A stretch of 64,000 nt of DNA from contig NC_133302.1 in assembly GCF_005239225.2 (NCBI RefSeq), positions 7,254,001 to 7,318,000 of the forward strand, written 5' to 3'. Below are positions 45,176 through 64,000 of this stretch, piece by piece. The translations under genes were made by a program, and so were the position numbers. The DNA comes from Populus alba. Taxonomy: Eukaryota > Streptophyta > Magnoliopsida > Malpighiales > Salicaceae. Below the pieces are notes generated by a model, which was given only the letters and a program-made list of their open reading frames with translations, searched no databases and was not told the DNA's origin. Positions within the stretch are counted from its first letter, which is position 1; each line of letters opens with the position of its first letter.

Positions 45176-45302
45176 CAATTAATTTATAATTATCAATACA
45201 TATAACATAGAAAAAATAAACATGAAAAAGAAAAAGAAATAAGAAAAGAAAAATGAAGGAAAAAAAATGTATTTTTAGATTCCCTTGAGGTTTGGACCTT
45301 AT

Positions 45303-45911
45303 ATATATATATATTAGCTTTGATACCCGCGCGATGTTGCGGGTTATTTTTTTTTTGTATAAAAAATATTTTAAAAAATAAAAATTAAAAAATCTTGGGT
45401 TTTTTCTGCAAAGTTATACCCAAGAATCTTGGGTTTGGCTACAACGCCTGGTCTAAAAATAATATTTATAATATTAATAATAAAATTAAACTTGCATGAT
45501 CCAAGTTTAAGTGAGCCTGACTGTAACACTAAACTCGAGAATATTGGATGTGGGTCTGGCTATAAGGTCGTGTCATAAAAACGTGATAATTAAATAGATT
45601 AATTATATATATATATACTAGCTTTGATACCCGCGCGATGTTGCGGGTTATTTTTTTTTTGTATAAAAAATATTTTAAAAAATAAAAAATTAAAAAATCT
45701 TGGGTTTTTCTGCAAAGTTATACCCAAGAATCTTGGGTTTGGCTACAACGCCTGGCCTAAAAATAATATTTATAATATTAATAATAAAATTAAACTTACA
45801 TGACCCAAGTTTAAGTGAGCCTGACTGTAACACCAGACTCGAGAATATTGGATGTGGGTCTGGCTATAAGGTCGTGTCATAAAAAACGTGATAATTAAAT
45901 AGATTAATTAA
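45303..45911. repeat. Tandem direct duplication, unit about 305 bp
   Basis: Two near-identical copies, about 45303-45604 and 45608-45911. Each starts with an (AT)n run and tagctttgatacccgcgcga, continues gttgcgggttattttt, tcttgggtttggctacaacg, gactgtaacac and ends ggtcgtgtcataaaa...gattaatta. Differences are few (for example ggtctaaa/ggcctaaa). Confidence 0.9.
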
Positions 45912-45919
45912 AAAAACAA

Positions 45920-46300
45920 AGAAAAAAAATCAATAGAAAGGAAAAAAACTAATGAAAAAGAAACAAATAAATTGAATTAATTGGGTTAACCCTTTAAACC
46001 AGGTTATCCCGTAAAACCTGGGATTTGTGTCATGAAAGTTTGATAACTAAATAGAAAAAAAAATGACAGGTTTACCTAGAATTAACCGGGTTAACCCATC
46101 AAACCAAGTTAACCCGTCAAGCCCAGGATACGTGTCATGAAAATCTGATAATTAAATAGAAAGAAAATTAATTTTAACAAACTAAACTAAATGAAAAAAA
46201 ATAACTCGTCAAATCAGGTTAACCCATCAAACCCGAGATTCGTACCATGAAAATATGATAACTAAATAAAAAAAAAAATTAACATTAACAAAAAAAATCA
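45920..46300. repeat. Array of ggttaacccgtcaaa units
   Basis: Three to four short diverged units built of gggttaacccatcaaacc, gtgtcatgaaaatctgataa and ttaaatagaaa. The phrases link this block to the arrays at 22.65 and 41.13 kb. Confidence 0.5.
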
Positions 46301-46608
46301 AACAAAAAAAATTCATTAAAAAAAATTAAAAAGAAAAAAACAGTCATATAATATAATACAATATAATTATAATTATAATGAAAAAACATTGGGAAAGCTA
46401 AAACTAAAGCTAAATTCTCAACCAACTCAATATTAAAAAAATAAATTTAACAAAGATAATTTAAAAAATAAACATGTAGGGGAAACACTGCAGCTAAACA
46501 AAAATCATGCAAGGGAAACACTGTAGTAATCCATATTGTTTTTTTTTTTTTTCTTTTTGAAAAAAGCTACAAAGCTAAGTTCTCAACCAACTTAATATAG
46601 AAAAAAAA

Positions 46609-47402
46609 CCGAGATCCATGTAATGAAAGTATGATAACTAAATTAATTTGTTTTTTCACATTAACAAACTAAATTAAACAAAAAAAACTCATTAAAAGAA
46701 AAAAAAAACAAAAAAAAAGTCAAGTGTTTCAATGTGTGCACAGTAATACATTATATGTAAAAAGCAAAAAACAACAAAAGCGAGGAAAAAAAAGCTACTA
46801 TAGTGACAAAATATTACAAAAAAAAAAAAAAAAAAAAAGCAAAAGCAAAAAAAAAAAAAGGAAAAAACTGCCACAGAAAAAAAAACTAAAAACGAAAAAA
46901 AAAAAATGCTGCAGAAGAAAAAATGAAATAAAAAACTGCAAAAAAAAATATAAACTGCAAAAAAAAAAAACAGCTTTAGCTACAGTGAAAAAAATGACCC
47001 GCGCGATGCCGAGGGTCAATTTTACCGAGATCCATGTAATGAAAGTATGATAACTAAATTAATTTTTCTTTTTTTCACATTAACAAACTAAATTAAACAA
47101 AAAAAATTCACCAAAAGAAAAAAAAACAAAAAATTTCACTGTGTGCACAGTAATACATTATATGTAAAAAACAGAAGAAACAAAAGCGAGGGAAAAAAAA
47201 AAAGCTACTATAGTGAAAAAAACATTTAAAAAATAAACAAAAGCAAAAGCAAAAAAAAAAGAAGGAAAAACTGCCACATAAAAAAAAAAACCAAAAACAA
47301 AAAAAAAATGCCACAGAAGAAAAAACGAAAAAAAAACTGCAAAAAAAAAAACAGCTTTAGTTACAGTGAAAAAACATGACTCGCGCGATGCCGTGGGTTA
47401 AT
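46609..47402. repeat. Tandem duplication of an A-rich unit, about 400 bp each
   Basis: Copy 1 about 46609-47024, copy 2 about 47025-47402. Each starts ccgagatccatgtaatgaaa, passes gtgtgcacagtaatacatta, caaaagcgagg, aagctactatagtga and aaactgccaca, and ends cagctttag(c/t)tacagtg then gcgcgatgccg(a/t)gggt. The open frames in it are lysine runs from poly(A) and not genes. Confidence 0.8.
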
Positions 47403-47751
47403 TTTTTTTGCATAAAATTGATGGGTTAACATGTGAAGTTTGGAATACGTGTCATGAAAGTCTGATAATTAAATAGAAAGAAATTTAACATTAACAAACT
47501 AAACTAAATGAAAAAAGTTGATTAAAAAGAAAAAAAAGCAAAAAAAAAAAATGTATAGTGAACACGTCAAACTCGGGATCAATTAACAAACTAAATAAAA
47601 AAAAAATTAAAAAGAAAAAAAAACTAAGAAAGAAGCAAAAAAACCCATAAAAGCATAAAAAACCAAAAAAATACAGGAAAAAAAATGAAAACGAAAAATA
47701 ATATATATTATAATATAATAATAATAATAATATTTATATATAAGTATAATT

Positions 47752-47792
47752 AAAAGGCGTGGGGAAGCTACAATGCTTTCCCCACGCCTTTT
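47752..47792. repeat. GC-rich inverted repeat (hairpin)
   Basis: AAAAGGCGTGGGGAAGC, a short tacaat loop, then GCTTTCCCCACGCCTTTT: the arms are complementary over 17 bases with one extra T. It closes the A-rich repeat block. The same left arm recurs at 62107-62123, where the right arm is lost. Confidence 0.85.
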
Positions 47793-48539
47793 AGAGTTCT
47801 TTAATATATAAAAATGTGTTTTCAAAATCACCAAAATATCTATTAAAAAAAAACATTAATTGTATTTTGTTAATGTTTCAAGACTAAATAATAAAAACAT
47901 CGTGTATTTAAAGAATTTAAAACAGAAATATAAAATAAAATTGTTTCTAAAACAGTTTTGGAGGGAATTTTTATTCTCTTAAAATATAAAGTATAGATAA
48001 ACATGCTTTTTTTTTTTGTTTTTTAAATTTTTTTTTCAGAACAATAATTAAATGCTATACAGAATATTTAGAGATATTTCCTCTTTAACTCTACTATCTT
48101 ATTTTTTTCAATCCCGAAATAGTAATTAATCAAGAGTACAAGATTCTTTCACTCATTATTCGTATTTTTCATATATTTATTCTTATTACCTTTTGTTTTT
48201 TGTGAAATAGCATTACTCCTCTTCTTTTTTTTTTTTTCTTTTTGTATTTAACAGGTATTAAAAATCTAGAGTTTTTTTGGGACTCCTACAACTAGTCCCC
48301 CGTGTAAGATCATCCTATCTTTGCACTGGGCAAGGACTGGTCATTTTTTTTTCCTCCTTTTAGAGAAAAAGGGAAGAGATCCCTCGTCCTATTAGCCCAT
48401 GAAAGGCCATACAATGAGAACACCACTAGATTCAAGGCCTCCCACATTATCCCAGGTCATGTCTTAACCATTTGTTCTAAAACCAGAGGCAAATCTACTC
48501 AAATCAGTAAGCTTTAGGGGCAATTCTCACTCCAGTTTC

Positions 48540-49101
48540 TGCTAGGATCAACAGATTTTAGGGAAACATACCAGGGTTGATTCCAGGTTATGTGAGCACC
48601 CCAATAACGATAATTCACTTCTATCATGAAAGCTATGATAAGAAAGAATCAAAATATACAAGTATAGCCATGAATCTACAAGTGTTCCAACCTGACAGTT
48701 TCTCGATGATGAAACTACAACCTTGTCAGTCAGCAAGAATGGTAGATCATTGTCAAAAGCTCCATGAGCATTTTGTAAGCCATCTCAGTACACTAAAAGA
48801 ACTGTGTTAAGAACCAAGGAAAGAAATTCTAGAGCTGGAATGCTTCCCCAAAAGATCGTAGACGCCATGTAAAGAAATGGTTGCGCAAATTTCCCGATTC
48901 TCCTCTACATATAACCCTTCAAAGAAAACATGCAGGAGAGCTTTCCTTTCTGTTAGATCATTTTCTTGTCCTCTCACTAAACAAATGAGCAGATTGGATG
49001 AAGACGTATGGGCATCATGCGAGCTGAGAACTTGGTATTTACAGAGTCAAAAAATTGCAGTGGAATTCAGTCTCAAATCCTTGGGAGACCAAATTAATGA
49101 A
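48540..49101 (-). other. Presumed 3' untranslated and flanking region of JMJ16
   Basis: Composition stays gene-like for about 500 bases after the stop codon before the DNA turns AT-rich and repetitive. The end is not determined. Confidence 0.3.
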
Positions 49102-58580
<9,479 letters not shown>

Positions 58581-59199
58581 TACTGTAAACAAAAATAAAA
58601 TCAACACTATTAATCACAAGCCATGTTATGGACAGCCAACAACCAAAAAGTCCAATTTGATAATAGCCTAATTTCATTGCATTAAATTGTCCCATTAGCC
58701 AGAAAAAGATTCACTTATAGTATCTTGTTAAAAAACATCATGCAATTCATGTTATCGGTGATCCTTTCCATTCAAACACCTAACTTACATTCTCAAAGGC
58801 ATGTAGCAAACAATATCCAAAACCTTAATCACAAAATCATAATCTCTCAAACTTAATCTACATGATCCAATTCATATTTCTCGACAATCATATCATTCGC
58901 TCTAAGCATTAAATACCTTAAACATAGAACCCTCAATTTCCCCTTCTCAATTCCACTACAAAAACCATCATAACATGATCAAATTAGAATTTTTTTAAAT
59001 AAGAAAAACCCTAAATCACAATTTACTGTAAGAAAACATGTAATACCAAATCCATAAAATCATTAATAAAATTCAAACTAAATAACCATCACAAAAATTA
59101 CTAAAACAAATTCCTGAAATACTCAATTCAAGCAAAAAAAAAAATAGTACGAAAAAAAATAAGTGGATAAAAAAAAAAAAAAATCAAGTCAGGGCTTAC

Positions 59200-59400
59200 A
59201 TGTTCCTGATCCAGAATCTGTAATTCCCAATTCAGTCAAAGCAGCTGAAAACTCCACACACACACACTACAGCCGAGTTTCCAAACCGAAAGTCAAAATC
59301 ATTAGAAAAAAAAAACTAAACTTGAAAAAAGAAGAAACAGAAAATCACAAACTGATTTGTAACAACAGATCTAACCCTAACCCTAAACCCTAGAAACCGA
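59200..59400 (-). other. JMJ16 5' leader exon
   Basis: Non-coding first exon ending at 59200 (donor acat|gtaagc on the minus strand), joined across a 617-bp leader intron to the acceptor tttacag at 58583-58585; the start codon follows two bases later. The upstream limit near 59400 is a guess. Confidence 0.5.
59371..59393 (-). promoter_or_regulatory. Telo-box (telomere-like repeat) in the JMJ16 leader
   Basis: Plus strand ctaaccctaaccctaaaccc followed by tag: three consecutive plant telomere-type units. Telo-boxes in plant promoters and leaders are bound by TRB/telomere-repeat-binding proteins (known). Confidence 0.75.
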
Positions 59401-59579
59401 TGAAATAAAAGCAAGTCACGCGTTTTTATTTTATTTTTTTCGTATTTTAATCAGCAGAAATTTATTAATTATTAAATGGGTATGCAGATCAGAAAATTGC
59501 AAGCAAGACCCACCACACAAACACGCCTTCGGTCCTTCTTTCAGCTTTCAGTTTCAAGGAAGGCTTAGATCAATCAATC

Positions 59580-61560
59580 CATCAAAACAAAATTAATATG
59601 TTTTAAAAAAAGAAAAAAAATCAAGTATTAATTGAAGTAACAAGTGTGGATAAGGGTAAATACGGAAGATAATTTTTCTATTTTTTGGCTTATGTAAAAA
59701 ACTTTCTAAAAAAATAAATAAAAACATGCATTTGAAAGATTATATGAACCTAACACAAGAACAAGAATTCTACGTGTTGAAGAAAGAAATTGGGTACCTT
59801 TTTTTTAATTATTGTTTTGAAGCTTTATGTGCTTTAATGATAATCAAGAGGGTGTTGTTTTCATCATGGGCAAGTTAAGTGTAATTTTAAGATTATTTTT
59901 TAAATCTCAAAAGCACAAGGGATCTAGCAATAAAAATAAATGTGTGTTTGGTGGGCAAATGAAATTAGATTGATGGATTTAGATGAGATTGGATAGGATA
60001 GGACTGCTCTACGGGTGTTCCTTTGGTAATATGATGAGTTTTTTTTTTAGAGAATGGTTGTAATTGATTTTTAAATTATTTTTTTATTAAAATATATTAA
60101 ATAATATATTTTTTTATTTTTTAAATATTATTTTTATCGGCACATAAAATTTACATCGTGTTTTAAAATGGTGTCTAAACAATTAAAATTTTGTGTTTTA
60201 TTTTAATCCTGTGGTATCAAAAAATTTTAGTTAATCAATATATATTATAATTTAACATTGTTCTACTTAAAACTCTTTTTCAAAACTTTTGTTATGAAAA
60301 AATTATAATTTATATTTTTAAAAAATTTTATTTTTTTTAATTATAAAAAAAATTAATATAATATTATTATTTTATTGTATTTCCAAGCAAAATACATTTT
60401 AAAAAGTAACTTGTAAACACAATGTCAAACAAACTTTTTATATCCAAAATAGTTTGCATTACAAGTATGTTTGATAATGCGTTGGAGGATGTTTTTATAT
60501 AAAAAAAATTTTTCAATTAAAAATATATTAGAATGATTTTTAAATTTTTAATTTTATTTTTGAGATTATCACATTAAAATAATAAAAATAACATTTAAAA
60601 ATATTAATTTAATATTTTTTTAATATAAAAAATATTTTTAAAAATAGCTGAACTGCTGAAAGAACCACAGCTGCAACTGAAGTGCAATTGGAAACCATGT
60701 GAAATGCACCAAACAGTCCTTAGTTGTCAATTAGGATTTATCATTTATGGGAGGTTGAGAGTTTATTCTTTGTTTGGGAAGAGTAGTTGAAAGAGGATGA
60801 GAAATTGACGATATTTTTTAAGATCCGGGTTGGCCCGTGGCTCGTTGCCAACTGGTCCAATGTGGGCTTGGTTTCAACTTTTATTGCGTGCCACGGTGTC
60901 CCATGATTATTATTATGCAGTGTTTTGGAATGTAGTATTCATTATTTTTTTTAATGTATCAAAATTATTTTTTATTTTTTAAAAAAATATTATTAATACT
61001 ATAACTTATCAAAATAATAAAAAATATAAAAAATTAATTTTTAAAATAATAATAAAATTTAATAAAATACAATACCGAGATACAAATATATTTATGATAA
61101 GAATTTGGGATTAAGAAGTTTGTTTTCTATGTGATTTTAGATTTTAATACTGTGATTGTTAATATGATAGCCACTAGAAACTTATATGGTCATTAATTTT
61201 AAGATTCGTAGAATTAATTGAAATGTGTGTAAGCTAACCGGATATTTATAATAATAATAATTAAAAAAAAAAAAAAGACAAAAGAAGGCCACACCGCCAG
61301 AGGCGTGTTGGCAAGAGAATCAACAGGCGCCCTCCGTTAAGCTATCGGCAGTTTTCTATGAACGGTCAAGATGTTTTGATTTGTAGTCTTTGGATCGTAG
61401 TTTTTTAAAGGATATTATTACCCGTTCAAGTTTATAGTCCCTAAAGACGTTTTCTTACGAAGGTATGGTAACTAGAATTTACAATCTGCTTAGAAACTCG
61501 GACTGTTAGTTATAGCTATTACCTAGACCAGGTCAATTGTTTTGAACATTAACCTGGTTG
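59580..61560. other. Region upstream of JMJ16, repeats only
   Basis: AT-rich DNA with MITE-like copies at about 60020-60430, 60465-60725 (ends caccaaacagtccttag) and 60918-61085, and a SINE 3' part at 61127-61276. No gene was seen. Confidence 0.5.
61127..61276 (+). mobile_element. SINE, 3' part
   Basis: Contains gatagccactagaaacttat, atggtcattaattttaagat, aattaattgaaatgtgtgta and aaccggatatttata followed by an A tail at about 61261-61275. The tRNA-like 5' end is decayed. Confidence 0.5.
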
Positions 61561-62106
61561 GTTAGTTTTGTAGTGATATCTGGTTGGGTCTTTCGTCGGA
61601 GGTTTTTTTAAAATTACTAAAATAATATTATTTTAAATAAAATAATTGACTTGATATACGTGGTAGCTCCTAAATTGAGTTGATGATTTATTGACTCGGT
61701 TTCTAATTAGATTAGATTTTGAGTTGAGTCATAAGATAGTGGTATCTTCACAACCTTTTAGTTATGATAAAATCTTATTTAAAAAAAAAAAATCATAAAA
61801 AAAAAACAATGTATAAGAACATTATAGCAATTTTTTAAAGAAAAAAGTTACATAGTTAAATTTTCAACCAGCTCAATATTTTAAAAAATTAGTAAAGATA
61901 ATTTTTGAAAAAAAAAAAAAAGAAAAAAAAAAAGTCAATTTTGGGTAAAAAAAAAAAAAAAAAAACATGTAAAAAAAATAAAGAAGAAACAAAAGTGAGA
62001 AAAAAAAAAGCTCCAGAAAAAAAAAAAAAAAAAAAAAAATTACAAAAAAAAAAAAAACACTACGAAGGAGAAAAAAATTATATTATAATATAATTAAAGT
62101 ATAATT

Positions 62107-62123
62107 AAAAGGCGTGGGGAAGC
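62107..62123. repeat. Half of the GC-rich hairpin seen at 47752-47792
   Basis: aaaaggcgtggggaagctac identical to the left arm at 47752; the right arm is replaced by ctttttttta before the shared gagttctttaatat. Confidence 0.75.
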
Positions 62124-62339
62124 TACAGTGCTTTTTTTTAGAGTTCTTTAATATTTTTTATTTTTAGCATGTTTTTAAGAAATATTAATAAAATAACATA
62201 ATTAAAAAAAATATTAACAAAATAGTACAATATATATATGTCATACGACGACAAAAATAATACAGTAATAACACACACACAACTTTTTTATCTTTTTATA
62301 TGGAGTTCACCAATGGGGTAATGCATTACTGTGGATAGT

Positions 62340-62350
62340 GGGGGGGGGGG
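62340..62350. repeat. Poly(G) run
   Basis: Eleven consecutive G. The duplicated partner near 63690 has only ggg, so the run expanded in this copy or is a sequencing artefact. Confidence 0.8.
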
Positions 62351-64000
62351 AATCACGCGCTTTCTTTTTCTTGTTTTTTTATAGTTATAAATTATAGAAT
62401 TCGGTTTATATAGTGGTTAATCTATTTAAAAATTTATTTATTTTTATGTTTTAAAAATATGTTTTTTATTTTAAATTAATATTTTTTATGCTTTCATATA
62501 ATTTTGATGTATTGGTGTCAAAAATAAATTTTAAAAAATAAAAAGATATTATTTCGATGTATTTTCAAGTGAAAATACTTTGAAAAGCAATCGCTACTAT
62601 AATATCAAATTAAGTTTTAAAATCTAACTTTGAGTAGCTTATAATTTGAACTAAAATTTCAAAAAAATTTCAAATTATATCTTGGGTTGACAACTAATCT
62701 CAAGATGAATCCACTATTTAAATTTGGGTCGGGTGAAAATTGATTCTTGCGCATGTGTGCATGCGCGCAGGGGTTGTGAAACATTACAAAACTATATTAA
62801 TCTAGTCATTTTATTGTGGTATATATTGCTTTACAAAAATATTTTTTATATTTTTAACTCTAATACAACAAAATCATTAAAAAGCTCTAAAAAATCGGAT
62901 TTAATATCTTTTCAAAGCAAATATACTTTTAAAAAGCACATAAAAATGAAAGATTGATCCCACGTAAACATTAGTGATAGCTGGTGGGGTCTTTCTAGGA
63001 AGTTTTTGTTTTTTTAATAACTAAAATGATATTATTTTTAAATAAAATGATTGACTTCGGTATGACTTGATGACTCATAGATTGCCTCAATAACTTATTG
63101 ACCCAATTTCTAACTAGGTTAGATCTCGAGTTGGGTTTGAAAATTATGCTCATAATTGATATGAGATATCGGTATCATCTTAGCCTTCTAATCATGCTAT
63201 TTTAGGTTTTAAACATATGTTAAAAAAATGTTAGTTAAATGACACAATTGAAAAAAGAATTAACAAGATAATATAATTTGTACATGTTACAATTGAAAAA
63301 AACGACTTTTATAACTCATTACTATGTAGAATAATGATATTCATAAAAAATATTAAATAGGCGAAGAAAGCAGAGAAAAAAATCTCAGAAAAATATTAAA
63401 ACTTTAATTACAACATCATCAGTATTATTAAAAATAATTTAATTAAATGAATACAACAACATTAAAAAAAAGTTAATCAACAAAAAAGGTGTACTAATTT
63501 TTTTTAATCAAGGTTAGGGCTTATGACTCCCAATATACTCCCACACAATGGGAGGGAAAAACTTTTGTAGTTCAATTCACAAATTTATTTCTAAATTAAT
63601 CAATTCCGGGGTAAAAGCATGATGCTACACATATACGACTTTTTGATCCTTTTAGATCTGTTCACTAATGGGGTTATGTATTACTGTGGCTATTGGGAGA
63701 AAAACTACGCGCTTTCTTTTTCTTGTTTTTTATATAGTTATAAAATTATAGTACTCGGTTGACTAGATAATCCGTCTAAGAATTCAGTTGTATTTTATAT
63801 TTTAAATTTTTTTTAAGAAAAAATTAATTTTTTTTATATTTTGAGATAATTTTAATGTGTTGATATTAAAAATAAATTTTTAAAAATAAAAAGATATTAT
63901 TTTAATGCATTTCTAAGTGAAAGACATTTTAAAAAGCAACTACTACCATGATATTAAATAATTTTAAAATCTAACTTCAATTAGCTTTTAATTTGAACTA

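Larger units (their letters stand above)
34451..48500. other. Intergenic region between LSH and JMJ16, no gene seen
   Basis: About 14 kb of AT-rich repeat-laden DNA. Apart from the repeats listed separately, 37.9-39.0 kb holds a GC-richer decayed stretch (gagggcgggtcggggc, ggcgacggatgagagg) that may be an old transposable element but has no intact frame. No exon of a known protein was recognised. Confidence 0.55.
61562..64000. repeat. Old duplication, period about 1.35-1.41 kb
   Basis: Segment 61562-62660 corresponds to 62972-64000. Matching pairs: gatatctggttgggtctttc (61575) with gatagctggtggggtctttc (62978); gagttcaccaatggggtaat (62303) with ctgttcactaatggggttat (63659); cgcgctttctttttcttgtt near 62356 and 63708; and tttgagtagcttataatttg (62630) with ttcaattagcttttaatttg (63978). 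The centre differs: copy 1 holds poly(A) blocks and half of the GC-rich hairpin. No coding frame is present. The second copy runs off the window. Confidence 0.7.

Noticed and set aside
46724..47050. Lysine-rich 108-codon reading frame
   Set aside because: It arises from poly(A) stretches inside a duplicated repeat; composition is not that of a protein gene.

Overview
This is nuclear DNA from a flowering plant. The introns are AT-rich with GT/AG borders, the intergenic DNA is very AT-rich, and there are no operons. Short dispersed elements (tRNA-derived SINEs and Tourist-like MITEs) resemble families I know from poplar (Populus, Salicaceae). The genus is inference. The plant origin is certain from the genes.

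Five genes can be supported. (1) Positions 1-2266, plus strand: the C-terminal part of a membrane protein, probably a CJD1-like chloroplast protein; its 5' part lies outside the window. (2) Positions 4141-10774, plus: CDC5, the MYB-type core subunit of the Prp19/NineTeen spliceosome-associated complex, complete in four coding exons. (3) Positions 18089-21172, plus, with two 5' leader exons from about 16695: L-threonine aldolase (THA1), complete in nine coding exons. (4) Positions 33346-33942, plus: a single-exon ALOG/LSH transcription regulator. (5) Positions 58580-49102, minus: a KDM5-type JmjN/JmjC H3K4 demethylase of the JMJ16/PKDM7D type, complete in eleven coding exons plus a leader exon. 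In Arabidopsis the homologues of genes 5, 3 and 1 are neighbours (At1g08620, At1g08630 and At1g08640, from memory), so the window appears to keep an old gene block with CDC5 and an LSH gene between its members.

The long gene-free stretches (about 11.2-16.6, 21.2-32.4, 34.4-48.5 and 59.6-64 kb) hold no credible coding sequence and no intact transposon polyprotein. They contain many MITE-like repeats (one full copy at 14395-14591 has clear target duplications), at least six SINE copies or pieces, degenerate tandem arrays of about 140-180 bp units behind a shared leader (22.65-23.72 and 41.13-42.01 kb), a nested and duplicated repeat block at 44.5-47.8 kb ending in a GC-rich hairpin, and an old duplication of about 1.4 kb at 61.56-64.0 kb. 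An isolated GC-rich patch with three ACGTG boxes at 43.49-43.59 kb looks like a promoter without a gene.

The genes do not form a pathway. Two encode nuclear regulatory proteins with SUMO-interacting-motif-like sequences (CDC5 C-terminus; JMJ16 linker). I saw no clearly new biological system. The best leads are the SIM-like motifs, MITEs lying against the CDC5 and THA1 core promoters, a splice-spanning uORF in THA1, the telo-box in the JMJ16 leader, the orphan ACGTG cluster and the leader-plus-array repeat family.
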